Part shown: positions 23,443-30,575 of the stretch, one piece after another
Layout: every line of letters starts with the position of its first letter
Position numbering within the stretch: the stretch's first letter is position 1
Origin: DATGFK01 sp040007395
GTDB lineage: Bacteria > Chloroflexota > Anaerolineae > Aggregatilineales > UBA2796
NCBI GenBank assembly: GCA_040007395.1
Contig: JBDTVG010000071.1
Span: forward strand, 1-37,083
Reading direction: 5' to 3'
Length of the DNA: 37,083 nt
Notes under the pieces: model-generated
Told to the model about the DNA's origin: nothing
What the model saw: only the letters and a program-made list of their open reading frames with translations
The model's database searches: none
Program-made: the position numbers and the translations under genes

Positions 23443-23667
23443 TTAGTTGGGAGATGTGGTCGGTGTGGGTGTCCACGAGGCCGCGATAATGATCCCTTGA
23501 CCACTAATTGCGATACCATCGTTGGTGGCTGCTACGCTGCTAGCGGTCATTGCACGGTAGCTATCAGCAACAGATTGAGAATGCAATTGTAGCATTCCGA
23601 TAATAATTAGGATGGCGATTCCAATTAGAATCAAAGCAAATTTTGGGGCAATAGATTTGCGCTTCAT
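23443..23667 (-). CDS. Small single-pass membrane protein
   Basis: A 74-residue protein. A basic N-terminus (MKRKSIAPK) is followed by one strongly hydrophobic segment, FALILIGIAILIIIGMLQL (about residues 10-28), then a polar outside region ending in a Thr/Pro-rich tail (SWTPTPTTSPN). GGAG lies eight bases before the ATG at 23667, so the longer frame from 23688 is not used. No family is recognised. It is divergent from the FadN-type gene. Confidence 0.65.
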   Translation of the reverse strand: MKRKSIAPKFALILIGIAILIIIGMLQLHSQSVADSYRAMTASSVAATNDGIAISGQGIIIAASWTPTPTTSPN

Positions 23668-23778
23668 TCCAATTTCTCCGTAAAACATTTATCGAATACG
23701 AGATGTCCTTCATAAAATCTCATTTTAATTGATATTTGCCAGATCATTTTAGAAAAAATTACTTAGGAGACGCTTTTT

Positions 23779-26175
23779 ATGGGCTATAACATTCGCAAAG
23801 TTGGCGTGATCGGGTCGGGGACAATGGGCAGTGGTATCGCCAGTTTGATCGCGGGAGTCGGTATCCCCGTCGTATTACTAGACATCGTGGCAAAGGGTAC
23901 GGTTCTGGGTGATCCATCCGCCCAACGAAACGCGCTCGTTCTCGATAATCTGAACAAGCTGAAAAAGAGCCGCATTCCGGCGATATTTGCCGACTCTGAT
24001 CTAGCTCGAATCGCGGTTGGCAATCTTGAAGATGATCTCGAACTGCTGCGTAGCTGCGACTGGATTGTCGAAGTGGTAGTCGAACATCTCGATGTAAAGC
24101 AAAACCTAATGGCTCGACTGGAACAGGTGCTCAAGCCGGGCGCGATTGTCTCCTCGAATACCTCTGGCCTATCTATCGGTGCGATTGCCATTGGGCAACG
24201 CGAGGACTTCCAGCGACATTTTCTGGGAACGCACTTTTTTAATCCGCCGCGACATCTCAAACTGCTCGAAATTACCCCCACCGCTTTGACTGATCCCGAT
24301 GTTATCCACGCGATGGTTGATTTTGGCACACGGGTATTGGGTAAAGGTGTGGTCATTTGCAAGGATACGCCCAACTTCATTGCTAACCGCTTTATCAGCA
24401 TGGTCGGCGGCTTTGCCACTGCCTATGCAATCGATCACAACTACACGGTTGAGGAAGTTGATAACCTAACTGGGCCGCTGATTGGGCATCCCAAGTCGGG
24501 CACGTTTCGATTGAGTGATATTGTCGGCAATGACATTTCGGTACATGTTGCACAAAACCTCTATCCTGAAATCCCAAATGACGAAAGCCGCGAGATCCTC
24601 AAACACGAGGGTGCAGCGCGTGTCTATGATTTTTTGCTCACCAACAACTATCTCGGTGACAAAACTGGGCAGGGCTTCTTCAAAAAGGTTGAACAGAATG
24701 GGCAAAGAGAATTCTGGCCTCTTGACCTGAACACGTTGGAATATGTTCCGCCGCAAAAAGTACGCTTTGAGAGCGTCGGCAAGGTACGCAAGATCGAGGA
24801 TACGGGCCAACGTATCAAGGCGCTAACCTACGAAACAGATCGCGCTGCGCAGTATGTCTGGCATTTGCACGCCTTTTATCTGGCCTATGCCTCGCGCCAT
24901 TTGGGGGAAATCGCCGACAACATTGTGTCGATTGACAATGCCAATCGTTGGGGATTCGCTCACGAATTGGGGCCTTTCGAAATCTGGGATGCACTGGGCG
25001 TGGCAGATACCGTCTCGCGCATCGAAGACGATGGCTACCCAGTAGCGTCATGGGTGTATGCCATGCTAGACACTGGTTGTTCAACCTTCTACCAACGCGA
25101 TTCAATGGGTGCGGTCATAGGCTACTACGATCCACAGCGCAAAGGCTATGTCTCTATCATGCTGGATAAGCAGGTAATTATCCTAGAGCACCTACGGGCT
25201 ACCGAAAAAGAGATTATCCGCAATGACGGTGCAAGTCTATTCGATCTTGGGGATGGGATTTGCCTGCTTGAATTTCACACAAAGGTCAATTCCATTGACG
25301 AAGACATTCTCAACCTCACGCGACAGGTGCTTGCCCGCTTGGACAACGATTTCGACGGCATGGTCATTGGCAATCAGGATGAGCAGTTTTCGGCGGGTGC
25401 AAATATCTTCATGGTTGCGATGGCGGCGCAATCGGGCTTGTTCGACCAACTTGATCAGGTACTCAAGAACAGCCAAGATGTGATGCAGCAGTTGCGCTAT
25501 CATCCCAAGCCTGTCGTCACTGCCCCGTATGGAATGGCGCTTGGTGGCGGTGCAGAGTTCGCCATGGCAGGAGCGCGGGTTGTCGCCCATGCCGAACTAT
25601 ACATCGGATTGGTCGAGATGGGGGTGGGGTTAGTTCCGGCTTCTAGCGGCTGCAAGGAGATGTTACGGCGCATCGTTAATCCGGTGATGCAAATTCCCAA
25701 CAGCGATGTGCTACCGCCGCTGCAAAAAGTCTTTGAGCAGATCGCACTGGCGAAGGTTAGTTCGAGCGCGATGCAGGCTCGTGAAATGGGCTTTCTGCTG
25801 CCCACAGATCGCATTGTGATGAACCGCGATACGCTGCTGACAGAAGCCAAACGTACCACGCTGGAATTGGTCGCTGGTGGTTACACGGCGCTGCCCACTC
25901 AGAAGGTATGGGCGGCAGGTCGTGATGCAAAAGCCGCCTTGAACGTGGCGATCTATAGCTTGGTGGAAGGGCATTATGCGTCCGAACACGATGGCAAGAT
26001 CGCGAAGAAACTAGCGCATATCCTGTGCGGCGGCGATCTCTCTGCGCCGGGGTGGGTCGATGAGCAGTATATCCTTGATCTTGAGCGTGAGGCGTTCTTG
26101 AGTCTTGCCGGGGAGCCAAAGACGTTAGAACGTATTCAGCACATGTTGACAGTGGGCAAACCCCTGCGGAATTAA
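23779..26175 (+). CDS. fadN: 3-hydroxyacyl-CoA dehydrogenase/enoyl-CoA hydratase fusion (FadN type)
   Basis: A 798-residue beta-oxidation enzyme. The order of domains, dehydrogenase first and hydratase last, is that of Bacillus FadN rather than E. coli FadB. NAD-binding motif GSGTMGSG is at residues 12-19. The catalytic pair His152 and Glu164 lies in GTHFFNPPRHLKLLEI, after SSNTSGLSIG. The 3HCDH C-terminal domain spans about 190-450 (FIANRFISM, YLGDKTGQGFFKK). The crotonase-like domain starts around 475 and holds GMALGGGAEFAMAGARVV and GLVEMGVGLVPASSGCKEM, with the Glu expected for hydration. It acts on acyl-CoA intermediates in the cytoplasm. AGGAG lies 9 nt before the ATG. No thiolase or acyl-CoA dehydrogenase gene is adjacent. 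Confidence 0.93.
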   Translation: MGYNIRKVGVIGSGTMGSGIASLIAGVGIPVVLLDIVAKGTVLGDPSAQRNALVLDNLNKLKKSRIPAIFADSDLARIAVGNLEDDLELLRSCDWIVEVVVEHLDVKQNLMARLEQVLKPGAIVSSNTSGLSIGAIAIGQREDFQRHFLGTHFFNPPRHLKLLEITPTALTDPDVIHAMVDFGTRVLGKGVVICKDTPNFIANRFISMVGGFATAYAIDHNYTVEEVDNLTGPLIGHPKSGTFRLSDIVGNDISVHVAQNLYPEIPNDESREILKHEGAARVYDFLLTNNYLGDKTGQGFFKKVEQNGQREFWPLDLNTLEYVPPQKVRFESVGKVRKIEDTGQRIKALTYETDRAAQYVWHLHAFYLAYASRHLGEIADNIVSIDNANRWGFAHELGPFEIWDALGVADTVSRIEDDGYPVASWVYAMLDTGCSTFYQRDSMGAVIGYYDPQRKGYVSIMLDKQVIILEHLRATEKEIIRNDGASLFDLGDGICLLEFHTKVNSIDEDILNLTRQVLARLDNDFDGMVIGNQDEQFSAGANIFMVAMAAQSGLFDQLDQVLKNSQDVMQQLRYHPKPVVTAPYGMALGGGAEFAMAGARVVAHAELYIGLVEMGVGLVPASSGCKEMLRRIVNPVMQIPNSDVLPPLQKVFEQIALAKVSSSAMQAREMGFLLPTDRIVMNRDTLLTEAKRTTLELVAGGYTALPTQKVWAAGRDAKAALNVAIYSLVEGHYASEHDGKIAKKLAHILCGGDLSAPGWVDEQYILDLEREAFLSLAGEPKTLERIQHMLTVGKPLRN

Positions 26176-26214
26176 CAGTAACTTGATACTGCGCTAACCA
26201 TATTAATTTGAGAG

Positions 26215-26295
26215 TGGGGCTGGTGGGAATCGAACCCACACGCTTTTCAGCCGATGATTTTAAGTCACCTGCGTATACCGTTCCGCCACAGCCCC
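26215..26295 (-). tRNA. tRNA-Leu (anticodon UAA)
   Basis: An 81-nt tRNA. The acceptor stem GGGGCTG/CAGCCCC is perfect, the anticodon arm loop CTTAAAA gives anticodon UAA, the long class-II variable arm has a GCT/AGC stem, and the T arm is GTGGG-TTCGAAT-CCCAC. The discriminator base is A. CCA is not encoded. Confidence 0.95.
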
Positions 26296-26317
26296 GAAAT
26301 GTTCAATTGTAGTCATG

Positions 26318-26389
26318 TGGCGACGGCGGGATTCGAACCTGCGACCAAGGGCTTATGAGTCCCCTGCTCTACCACTGAGCTACGTCGCC
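26318..26389 (-). tRNA. tRNA with CAT anticodon, probably elongator tRNA-Met
   Basis: A 72-nt tRNA with a perfect 7-bp acceptor stem GGCGACG/CGTCGCC, a D stem GCTC/GAGC and an anticodon loop CTCATAA (anticodon CAU). The start GGCGACGTAGCTCAG is typical of elongator Met. Two stem positions do not pair: A31-G39 in the anticodon stem, and the third pair (A-C) of the T stem GCAGG/CCCGC. No CCA is encoded. It lies 22 bp upstream of tRNA-Leu and is probably co-transcribed. A tRNA-Ile2 with lysidine-modified CAU cannot be fully excluded. Confidence 0.88.
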
Positions 26390-26492
26390 ATTGTCACTTT
26401 CACAACATCGCTGGGGATTCTAAAGCCAAGTAAGGGCGCTGTCAATCCCAAATTGACGGTGAACTGCCCACAACCAGCGATTCATAGGATTC

Positions 26493-26720
26493 TCAGCGCG
26501 AGGCAAAATTGTAAAAGACCATAAAACTGATCAGTCCGCAGAGGAATAGCAACATGACCGCGCAGCCAATGCGGAATAATTCGCCTGTCAATTGCAGGAC
26601 AAATCGCAATACACCTAACCCAAACAGCAATCCAGCCGCGATCAGGATCACTAGCCCTGTCTGAGCAACGGTCAACCCCCAAGGCGTGTATTGGCCTAGA
26701 ATTTGCTGCAAATCGTTCAA
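26493..26720 (-). CDS. Small two-helix membrane protein
   Basis: A 75-residue hydrophobic protein, apparently starting at TTG. Hydrophobic segments are about residues 18-42 (VAQTGLVILIAAGLLFGLGVLRFVL) and 48-72 (LFRIGCAVMLLFLCGLISFMVFYNF). No Shine-Dalgarno sequence is visible before the TTG, so the start is uncertain. A TATAAA-like box occurs about 25 bases upstream on the minus strand. The family is not recognised. The gene lies just upstream of the tRNA pair on the same strand and is divergent from trmD. Confidence 0.55.
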   Translation of the reverse strand: MNDLQQILGQYTPWGLTVAQTGLVILIAAGLLFGLGVLRFVLQLTGELFRIGCAVMLLFLCGLISFMVFYNFASR

Positions 26721-26784
26721 TGAAGGAGAGTTTCCGTAAACGGTTTATACTATTACGTATCATTATTAAGATTAAGAAGTCAGT

Positions 26785-26823
26785 TTAGCACAGGTCGGCG
26801 TGTTGCGATATAGTGGTTCCATG
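26785..26823 (+). promoter_or_regulatory. Promoter placing trmD start codon near +1 (possible leaderless mRNA)
   Basis: TATAGT (26809-26814) ends six bases before the ATG at 26821. The -35 region has TTAGCA (26785-26790) with an 18-base spacer. No Shine-Dalgarno sequence precedes the ATG. Confidence 0.5.
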
Positions 26824-27588
26824 CACATTGACGTATTTACGCTCTTTCCCGGAATGTTCGACGGCCCCCTGACGGAGAGCATCCTCAAACGCGCACAGGA
26901 TAATGACCTGTTGGCGATAGCCCTGCACAATATCCGCGATTATGCGACAGGCAAACATCGCGTGACAGACGAGCCACCCTATGGTGGCGGCGGGGGCATG
27001 GTCATGAAGGCAGAACCTATTGTTACCGCAGTAGAGTCTGTGCTAGGCGACTCGTTGGGCAGAGTGCCTGTGATCTTGACTACGCCACAAGGTCGGGTCT
27101 TTACTCAGGCAATTGCCCGCGAATTGGCTGCATATCCCCGCTTGGCGTTCATCTGTGGACGTTATGAAGGCATTGACGAACGAGTGCGTCAACTTGTCGT
27201 GACCGATGAGATCAGCATTGGTGACTACGTGTTGACAGGTGGTGAACTGCCCACGATGGTCATGATCGACGCGATTGCCCGCCACATCCCCGGTGTACTC
27301 GGTACGCAGTGGGCTGCCGACGATGATTCGCACGCAACGGGATTGCTAGAACATGCTCAGTACACCCGACCACCGATCTATCGCGGCTTGGATATTCCTG
27401 AGGCACTGTTAAGTGGCGATCATGCAGGGATTGCTCGGTGGCGACGTGAGGACGCAATCCGGCGCACATTGGTCAAACGCCCAGATTTACTTTTAACGGC
27501 TGACCTGACCGAAGCCGAAAAAGATTGGCTAGCAAAACTTTCCGAGCAGCAGATCGACTTGAGGAGGAATAACGATGGCACGCACTAA
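26821..27588 (+). CDS. trmD: tRNA (guanine-37-N1)-methyltransferase TrmD
   Basis: A 255-residue SPOUT methyltransferase that uses S-adenosylmethionine to make m1G37 in tRNAs with G36G37, preventing frameshifting. Family features: MHIDVFTLFPGMF at the start, DEPPYGGGGGMVMKAEPI, the trefoil-knot region ICGRYEGIDERV and SIGDYVLTGGELPTMVMIDAI, and the C-terminal YTRPPIYRGLDIPEALLSGDHAGIARWR. The start at 26821 is preferred over an upstream TTG since it gives the canonical N-terminus. It is unusual in having an apparent leaderless promoter. Its 3' end overlaps the next gene by 14 bp, and that gene's ribosome-binding site (GAGGAGGAA) lies within the trmD coding sequence. The usual rpsP/rimM/rplS neighbours are absent. 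Confidence 0.96.
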   Translation: MHIDVFTLFPGMFDGPLTESILKRAQDNDLLAIALHNIRDYATGKHRVTDEPPYGGGGGMVMKAEPIVTAVESVLGDSLGRVPVILTTPQGRVFTQAIARELAAYPRLAFICGRYEGIDERVRQLVVTDEISIGDYVLTGGELPTMVMIDAIARHIPGVLGTQWAADDDSHATGLLEHAQYTRPPIYRGLDIPEALLSGDHAGIARWRREDAIRRTLVKRPDLLLTADLTEAEKDWLAKLSEQQIDLRRNNDGTH

Positions 27589-28090
27589 CTCTGATACGAA
27601 CTGGATCAAAGCGCATATCAGCGATGAGTTGGGTCTAACCGCCAACGATCTTGCTGGATTGTATGGCATTGATGTCGCGGCATTGGATAGTCACCTTGTC
27701 ACACTTGGCCGTGATGTGCAGTCTATTTCGCAACGGATTTTGTCTGATATAGATGCGGTGCGGGTTGGCTATCGGCGGGTTGAGGTGAGCGACGACCATA
27801 TCAGCGCGATCCGCGACTTGCTGGCAAGTTATCTTTTTCACCCGTTGGTGTCGACATTGACTGCTAGCGGCGATATTGGTTGGCGGTTGAGCGGCGACGA
27901 TGCTCAGTGGGTAGCTTTCCGCACAGCAGATGTAGTAGGAATGGCATTCGGCTGGGATGAAACGCTGCGCGTGCGCTTGAATCGGCTGGTGCTGTGGCCC
28001 GATGCCAAAATGCCCGATACCAATCAGGCGTTCCGGGATCGGCTGGCAGATGTGACCTTCTACCTAACCGAGTTAACTGAGGTTCTCTAG
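27575..28090 (+). CDS. Hypothetical protein overlapping trmD
   Basis: A 171-residue soluble protein of no recognised family. The N-terminal region (WIKAHISDELGLTANDLAGLYGIDVAALDSHLVTLG) looks like two or three small helices, perhaps an HTH-like unit; the remainder alternates helices with short strands (VRVGYRRVEV, HISAIRDLLASYLFHPLV, WVAFRTADVVGMAFGW). The Shine-Dalgarno sequence GAGGAGGAA is very strong and lies inside the end of trmD, with the ATG 14 bp before the trmD stop, so the gene is translationally coupled to trmD. That coupling suggests a role in translation or tRNA metabolism, but this is inference. Confidence 0.75.
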   Translation: MARTNSDTNWIKAHISDELGLTANDLAGLYGIDVAALDSHLVTLGRDVQSISQRILSDIDAVRVGYRRVEVSDDHISAIRDLLASYLFHPLVSTLTASGDIGWRLSGDDAQWVAFRTADVVGMAFGWDETLRVRLNRLVLWPDAKMPDTNQAFRDRLADVTFYLTELTEVL

Positions 28091-28201
28091 TCTTTGCGCC
28101 GACCTCACAAAAGTATATACAAAAGCATAATTGTGTGTCTCAATTTTAAAAAATAGCTGAAAGTGCCCCGCACAAAAATTCACATGCTGCTACAATAGAA
28201 G

Positions 28202-28232
28202 GGGTTCAGTGCTTGACCATTATACTGAACCC
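28202..28232. repeat. 9-bp inverted repeat upstream of roadblock gene
   Basis: Arms GGGTTCAGT (28202-28210) and ACTGAACCC (28224-28232) are exact reverse complements with a 13-base loop. It lies between the 27575 gene and the promoter of the roadblock gene. No uridine tract follows. It may be an operator or a processed RNA hairpin. Confidence 0.6.
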
Positions 28233-28261
28233 ATTAGTTACCAGTGGATAGAATTGCATAG

Positions 28262-28291
28262 TTGATAGTCTAGCTGCCCGTAACCTATAAT
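28262..28291 (+). promoter_or_regulatory. Sigma70-type promoter of roadblock gene
   Basis: TTGATA (28262-28267), an 18-base spacer and TATAAT (28286-28291) closely fit the consensus. Transcription would start near 28298, leaving a leader of about 24 bases that contains a GAGAGA ribosome-binding site before the ATG at 28322. Confidence 0.7.
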
Positions 28292-28321
28292 TACTGGCGC
28301 GATCAACGAAGAGAGAAACGT

Positions 28322-28726
28322 ATGCCCAGACCAAAGTTTCGACAGGAATTAATTGACGATACGCTAAAAAAACTGCACAGCGCCGTACAGGGTATTAAAG
28401 CCTCTGTGGTCGTGAACCGCGATGGCTTGTTAGTCGCGTCGTTCCCGCCCGGTGATGACGACGATCCGTTGGCGAACCCAACCAGTAGCCCTCAGGTCGC
28501 CGCGATGTCTGCTACCTTGATTGGACTTGCCGAACGTACATTGGGTCGGCTCGAACAGGGTGAACTGGAACGCCTGCTGATGGAAGGTGAAGAGGGCGTA
28601 ATGGTTGTCTACCCGGCAGGGCGGGCGACTCTGGCGGTGCTGGTGGATAAAGAACAGAAACTTGGCCCGGTATTGTATGCGGCGGCTCGTACAGCCAAAG
28701 ATGTGGCAGAAGTGCTACAAGGGTAA
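28322..28726 (+). CDS. Roadblock/LC7-domain protein
   Basis: A 134-residue protein with a single roadblock/LC7 domain: VQGIKASVVVNRDGLLVASFP at the start, then SPQVAAMSATLIGLAERTLGRLEQGELERLLMEGEEGVMVVYPAGRATLAVLVDKEQKLGPVLYAAA. Family members such as MglB act as homodimeric regulators of small Ras-like GTPases in polarity and motility. No MglA-like GTPase gene is in the window, so the partner must be elsewhere. A short acidic insert (GDDDDP, about residues 47-52) lies in a loop. It has its own good promoter and is monocistronic. Confidence 0.92.
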   Translation: MPRPKFRQELIDDTLKKLHSAVQGIKASVVVNRDGLLVASFPPGDDDDPLANPTSSPQVAAMSATLIGLAERTLGRLEQGELERLLMEGEEGVMVVYPAGRATLAVLVDKEQKLGPVLYAAARTAKDVAEVLQG

Positions 28727-28812
28727 TATCAGGCCATAGTTTTCCCCTATCCTGCCAGATCAAGCACCCCAATTTCCAGTTGGAGTTCTGACTTGATCTG
28801 ACTGCCTCGCCA

Positions 28813-30498
28813 TTATTTTTCGCTAGATAGTGCTGTTCTTCGGCTAGAACTATCCGGTGATTCCGTCACGCCGGGGTCATCGTCCGGTGGATAGGCGGGC
28901 AAGGGGAGCAGGCCTTCCAGCAAATGCCCCAACACGCCCACAGGTTTGCCTAGCACCCGGTCAGCCGCCAACCGCCCCGTCAACGAAGCCATCGGCACAC
29001 CGCCGGGCCAGATCGCGTAGTGTCCGGCGGTTAACAATCCCTCTATCGGGGTACGGATGGAGAGAAAGCGGTTGCGAAGTGGCGAGGCGTGGGGATCAAA
29101 AGTCCAGCCTGCCGTTGCCCCGCCGGAGTTGTGGGTAAAGCGTGAGGCGCTCAACGCGCTGCCCACATCCCTATACACAATATGATCCTCGATGCCGGGC
29201 AGCAGATGTCCCAATGTGTGTACCATTTCATGCGCCACTTGATCTTTCAGTTCGCGGTACGCCTGTTTATTTACCGCACCGCGTGTCTGCCAGCGACCAT
29301 ACCATGCCGCCCGTACCATCGTTTGCAGCACAATTGTGGACTGTCCCGGCGGTGCGAGATGGACATTTTCGGGATCGATACTGGGTACACTGATCTCAAC
29401 CCACGCCCGCCCATGCAAATCCGATCCATTGATTTCATGCGGATCGTGAATGTTGTAATTGGGGAAGTAGAAAGTGTGATGGGTTTGGAGACAGCTTCGC
29501 ACGACTTCCGGCGGTATATCCACTCCCAGATAGACACTGGTTAACGCCTCACTGAGCGATCCCGCCATAATCCGCTTGCTAAATTCTTCAAGGCTTGGAT
29601 GCTTGGGCAGCAGATTTTTATACAGTGCTTTCATATCGCCTGTATAGACGACATGCCTCGCTTGGATAGTCTCGCCCTTTTCAGTCTCTACGCCGACCAC
29701 ATGCAAGCGGCGCTGGCCTTCGGTAAGCAGTCGCGCAACCGCCCGCTTATAGTAGATTTGCCCGCCGAGATCCAAGACCAGCGATTCCAGCCGATTGAAC
29801 AAGGCTTGAATGCCGCCAACGGGATACCAGTAATCATTCCACCATGAGTGCATAAAGCCTAGCCACACAAATAGACTCATGTGGCGGTAGCCCATATGCT
29901 GCCAGAAGTCGAACACTTCACTACCGGGATCGTAAAAGTCGGCGGCACGGGTCGAGCCGCGAGTGTGCAGCAGTCGCCACAGGCGGGGCGTATTTATCCC
30001 GACCCGCGCTGCCAAGCGTGCCGTCGCCATCCATGCCGCGATTCCTTCCTGCCCAATCGGGTTGTGATCTTCGCGCAGCAGCGGCAGTAGGTGATCCATA
30101 TCGCGGTTTAGTTCGCCGAAGAAGGCGTGAGTAGCAGCCACTTGGTCGGGAAAGGCGTTGGCGAATGCACGCGGAAGATCGCCTGGTCTTTCGATTCGCA
30201 CGTCGATGTTAGGCGTTTTGAGCCGATACCATGCCCTCAGAAAGTGAAGATCGTCAAAAATGCCAAGCTCTTTAAGCAGCGGAAATAGAATATTGCCCTG
30301 TTCAAACGATTGATCGCCTACATCGAAGTAGAAACCTCGTCGGGTAATCCCTGCCATAAGACCGCCCGCCTGATGATTGCTTTCGAGTACGCAGACCTTC
30401 GCGCCGCCGCGTGCCAAATACGCTGCCGCAATCAGCCCCGAAATACCTGCGCCGATTACGACTACATCATACGATTTTTCGGGCGTTGGTAACGGCAT
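28813..30498 (-). CDS. FAD-dependent oxidoreductase, phytoene desaturase/CrtI-like
   Basis: A 561-residue flavoprotein. The N-terminal dinucleotide-binding motif is VVVIGAGISGLIAAAYLARGGAKVCVLESNHQAGG, followed by GFYFDVGDQSFEQGN, typical of the phytoene desaturase/carotene isomerase superfamily. The C-terminal FAD-binding segment includes IRTPIEGLLTAGHYAIWPGGVPMASLTGRLAADRVLG. The substrate could be a carotenoid, a retinoid or another polyprenyl compound; no other carotenoid genes are nearby, so crtI is not assigned. The last 30 residues are polar and variable. No clear Shine-Dalgarno sequence precedes the ATG. It lies 77 bp downstream of the beta-propeller gene on the same strand. Confidence 0.88.
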   Translation of the reverse strand: MPLPTPEKSYDVVVIGAGISGLIAAAYLARGGAKVCVLESNHQAGGLMAGITRRGFYFDVGDQSFEQGNILFPLLKELGIFDDLHFLRAWYRLKTPNIDVRIERPGDLPRAFANAFPDQVAATHAFFGELNRDMDHLLPLLREDHNPIGQEGIAAWMATARLAARVGINTPRLWRLLHTRGSTRAADFYDPGSEVFDFWQHMGYRHMSLFVWLGFMHSWWNDYWYPVGGIQALFNRLESLVLDLGGQIYYKRAVARLLTEGQRRLHVVGVETEKGETIQARHVVYTGDMKALYKNLLPKHPSLEEFSKRIMAGSLSEALTSVYLGVDIPPEVVRSCLQTHHTFYFPNYNIHDPHEINGSDLHGRAWVEISVPSIDPENVHLAPPGQSTIVLQTMVRAAWYGRWQTRGAVNKQAYRELKDQVAHEMVHTLGHLLPGIEDHIVYRDVGSALSASRFTHNSGGATAGWTFDPHASPLRNRFLSIRTPIEGLLTAGHYAIWPGGVPMASLTGRLAADRVLGKPVGVLGHLLEGLLPLPAYPPDDDPGVTESPDSSSRRTALSSEK

Positions 30499-30575
30499 AA
30501 TCTGAGATTGCCTATCTGCGTGTGGTGGATCTATCTCTTAAGAGGTAACAGTTTATAGGCGGAATAGCAACATGA

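Noticed and set aside
23784..24419. 211-codon minus-strand frame inside the FadN-type gene
   Set aside because: Arg/Ser-rich shadow frame opposite conserved dehydrogenase motifs; no ribosome-binding site.
25757..26239. 160-codon minus-strand frame over the end of the FadN-type gene and tRNA-Leu
   Set aside because: It runs through a tRNA gene and lies opposite conserved crotonase sequence; no coding features.
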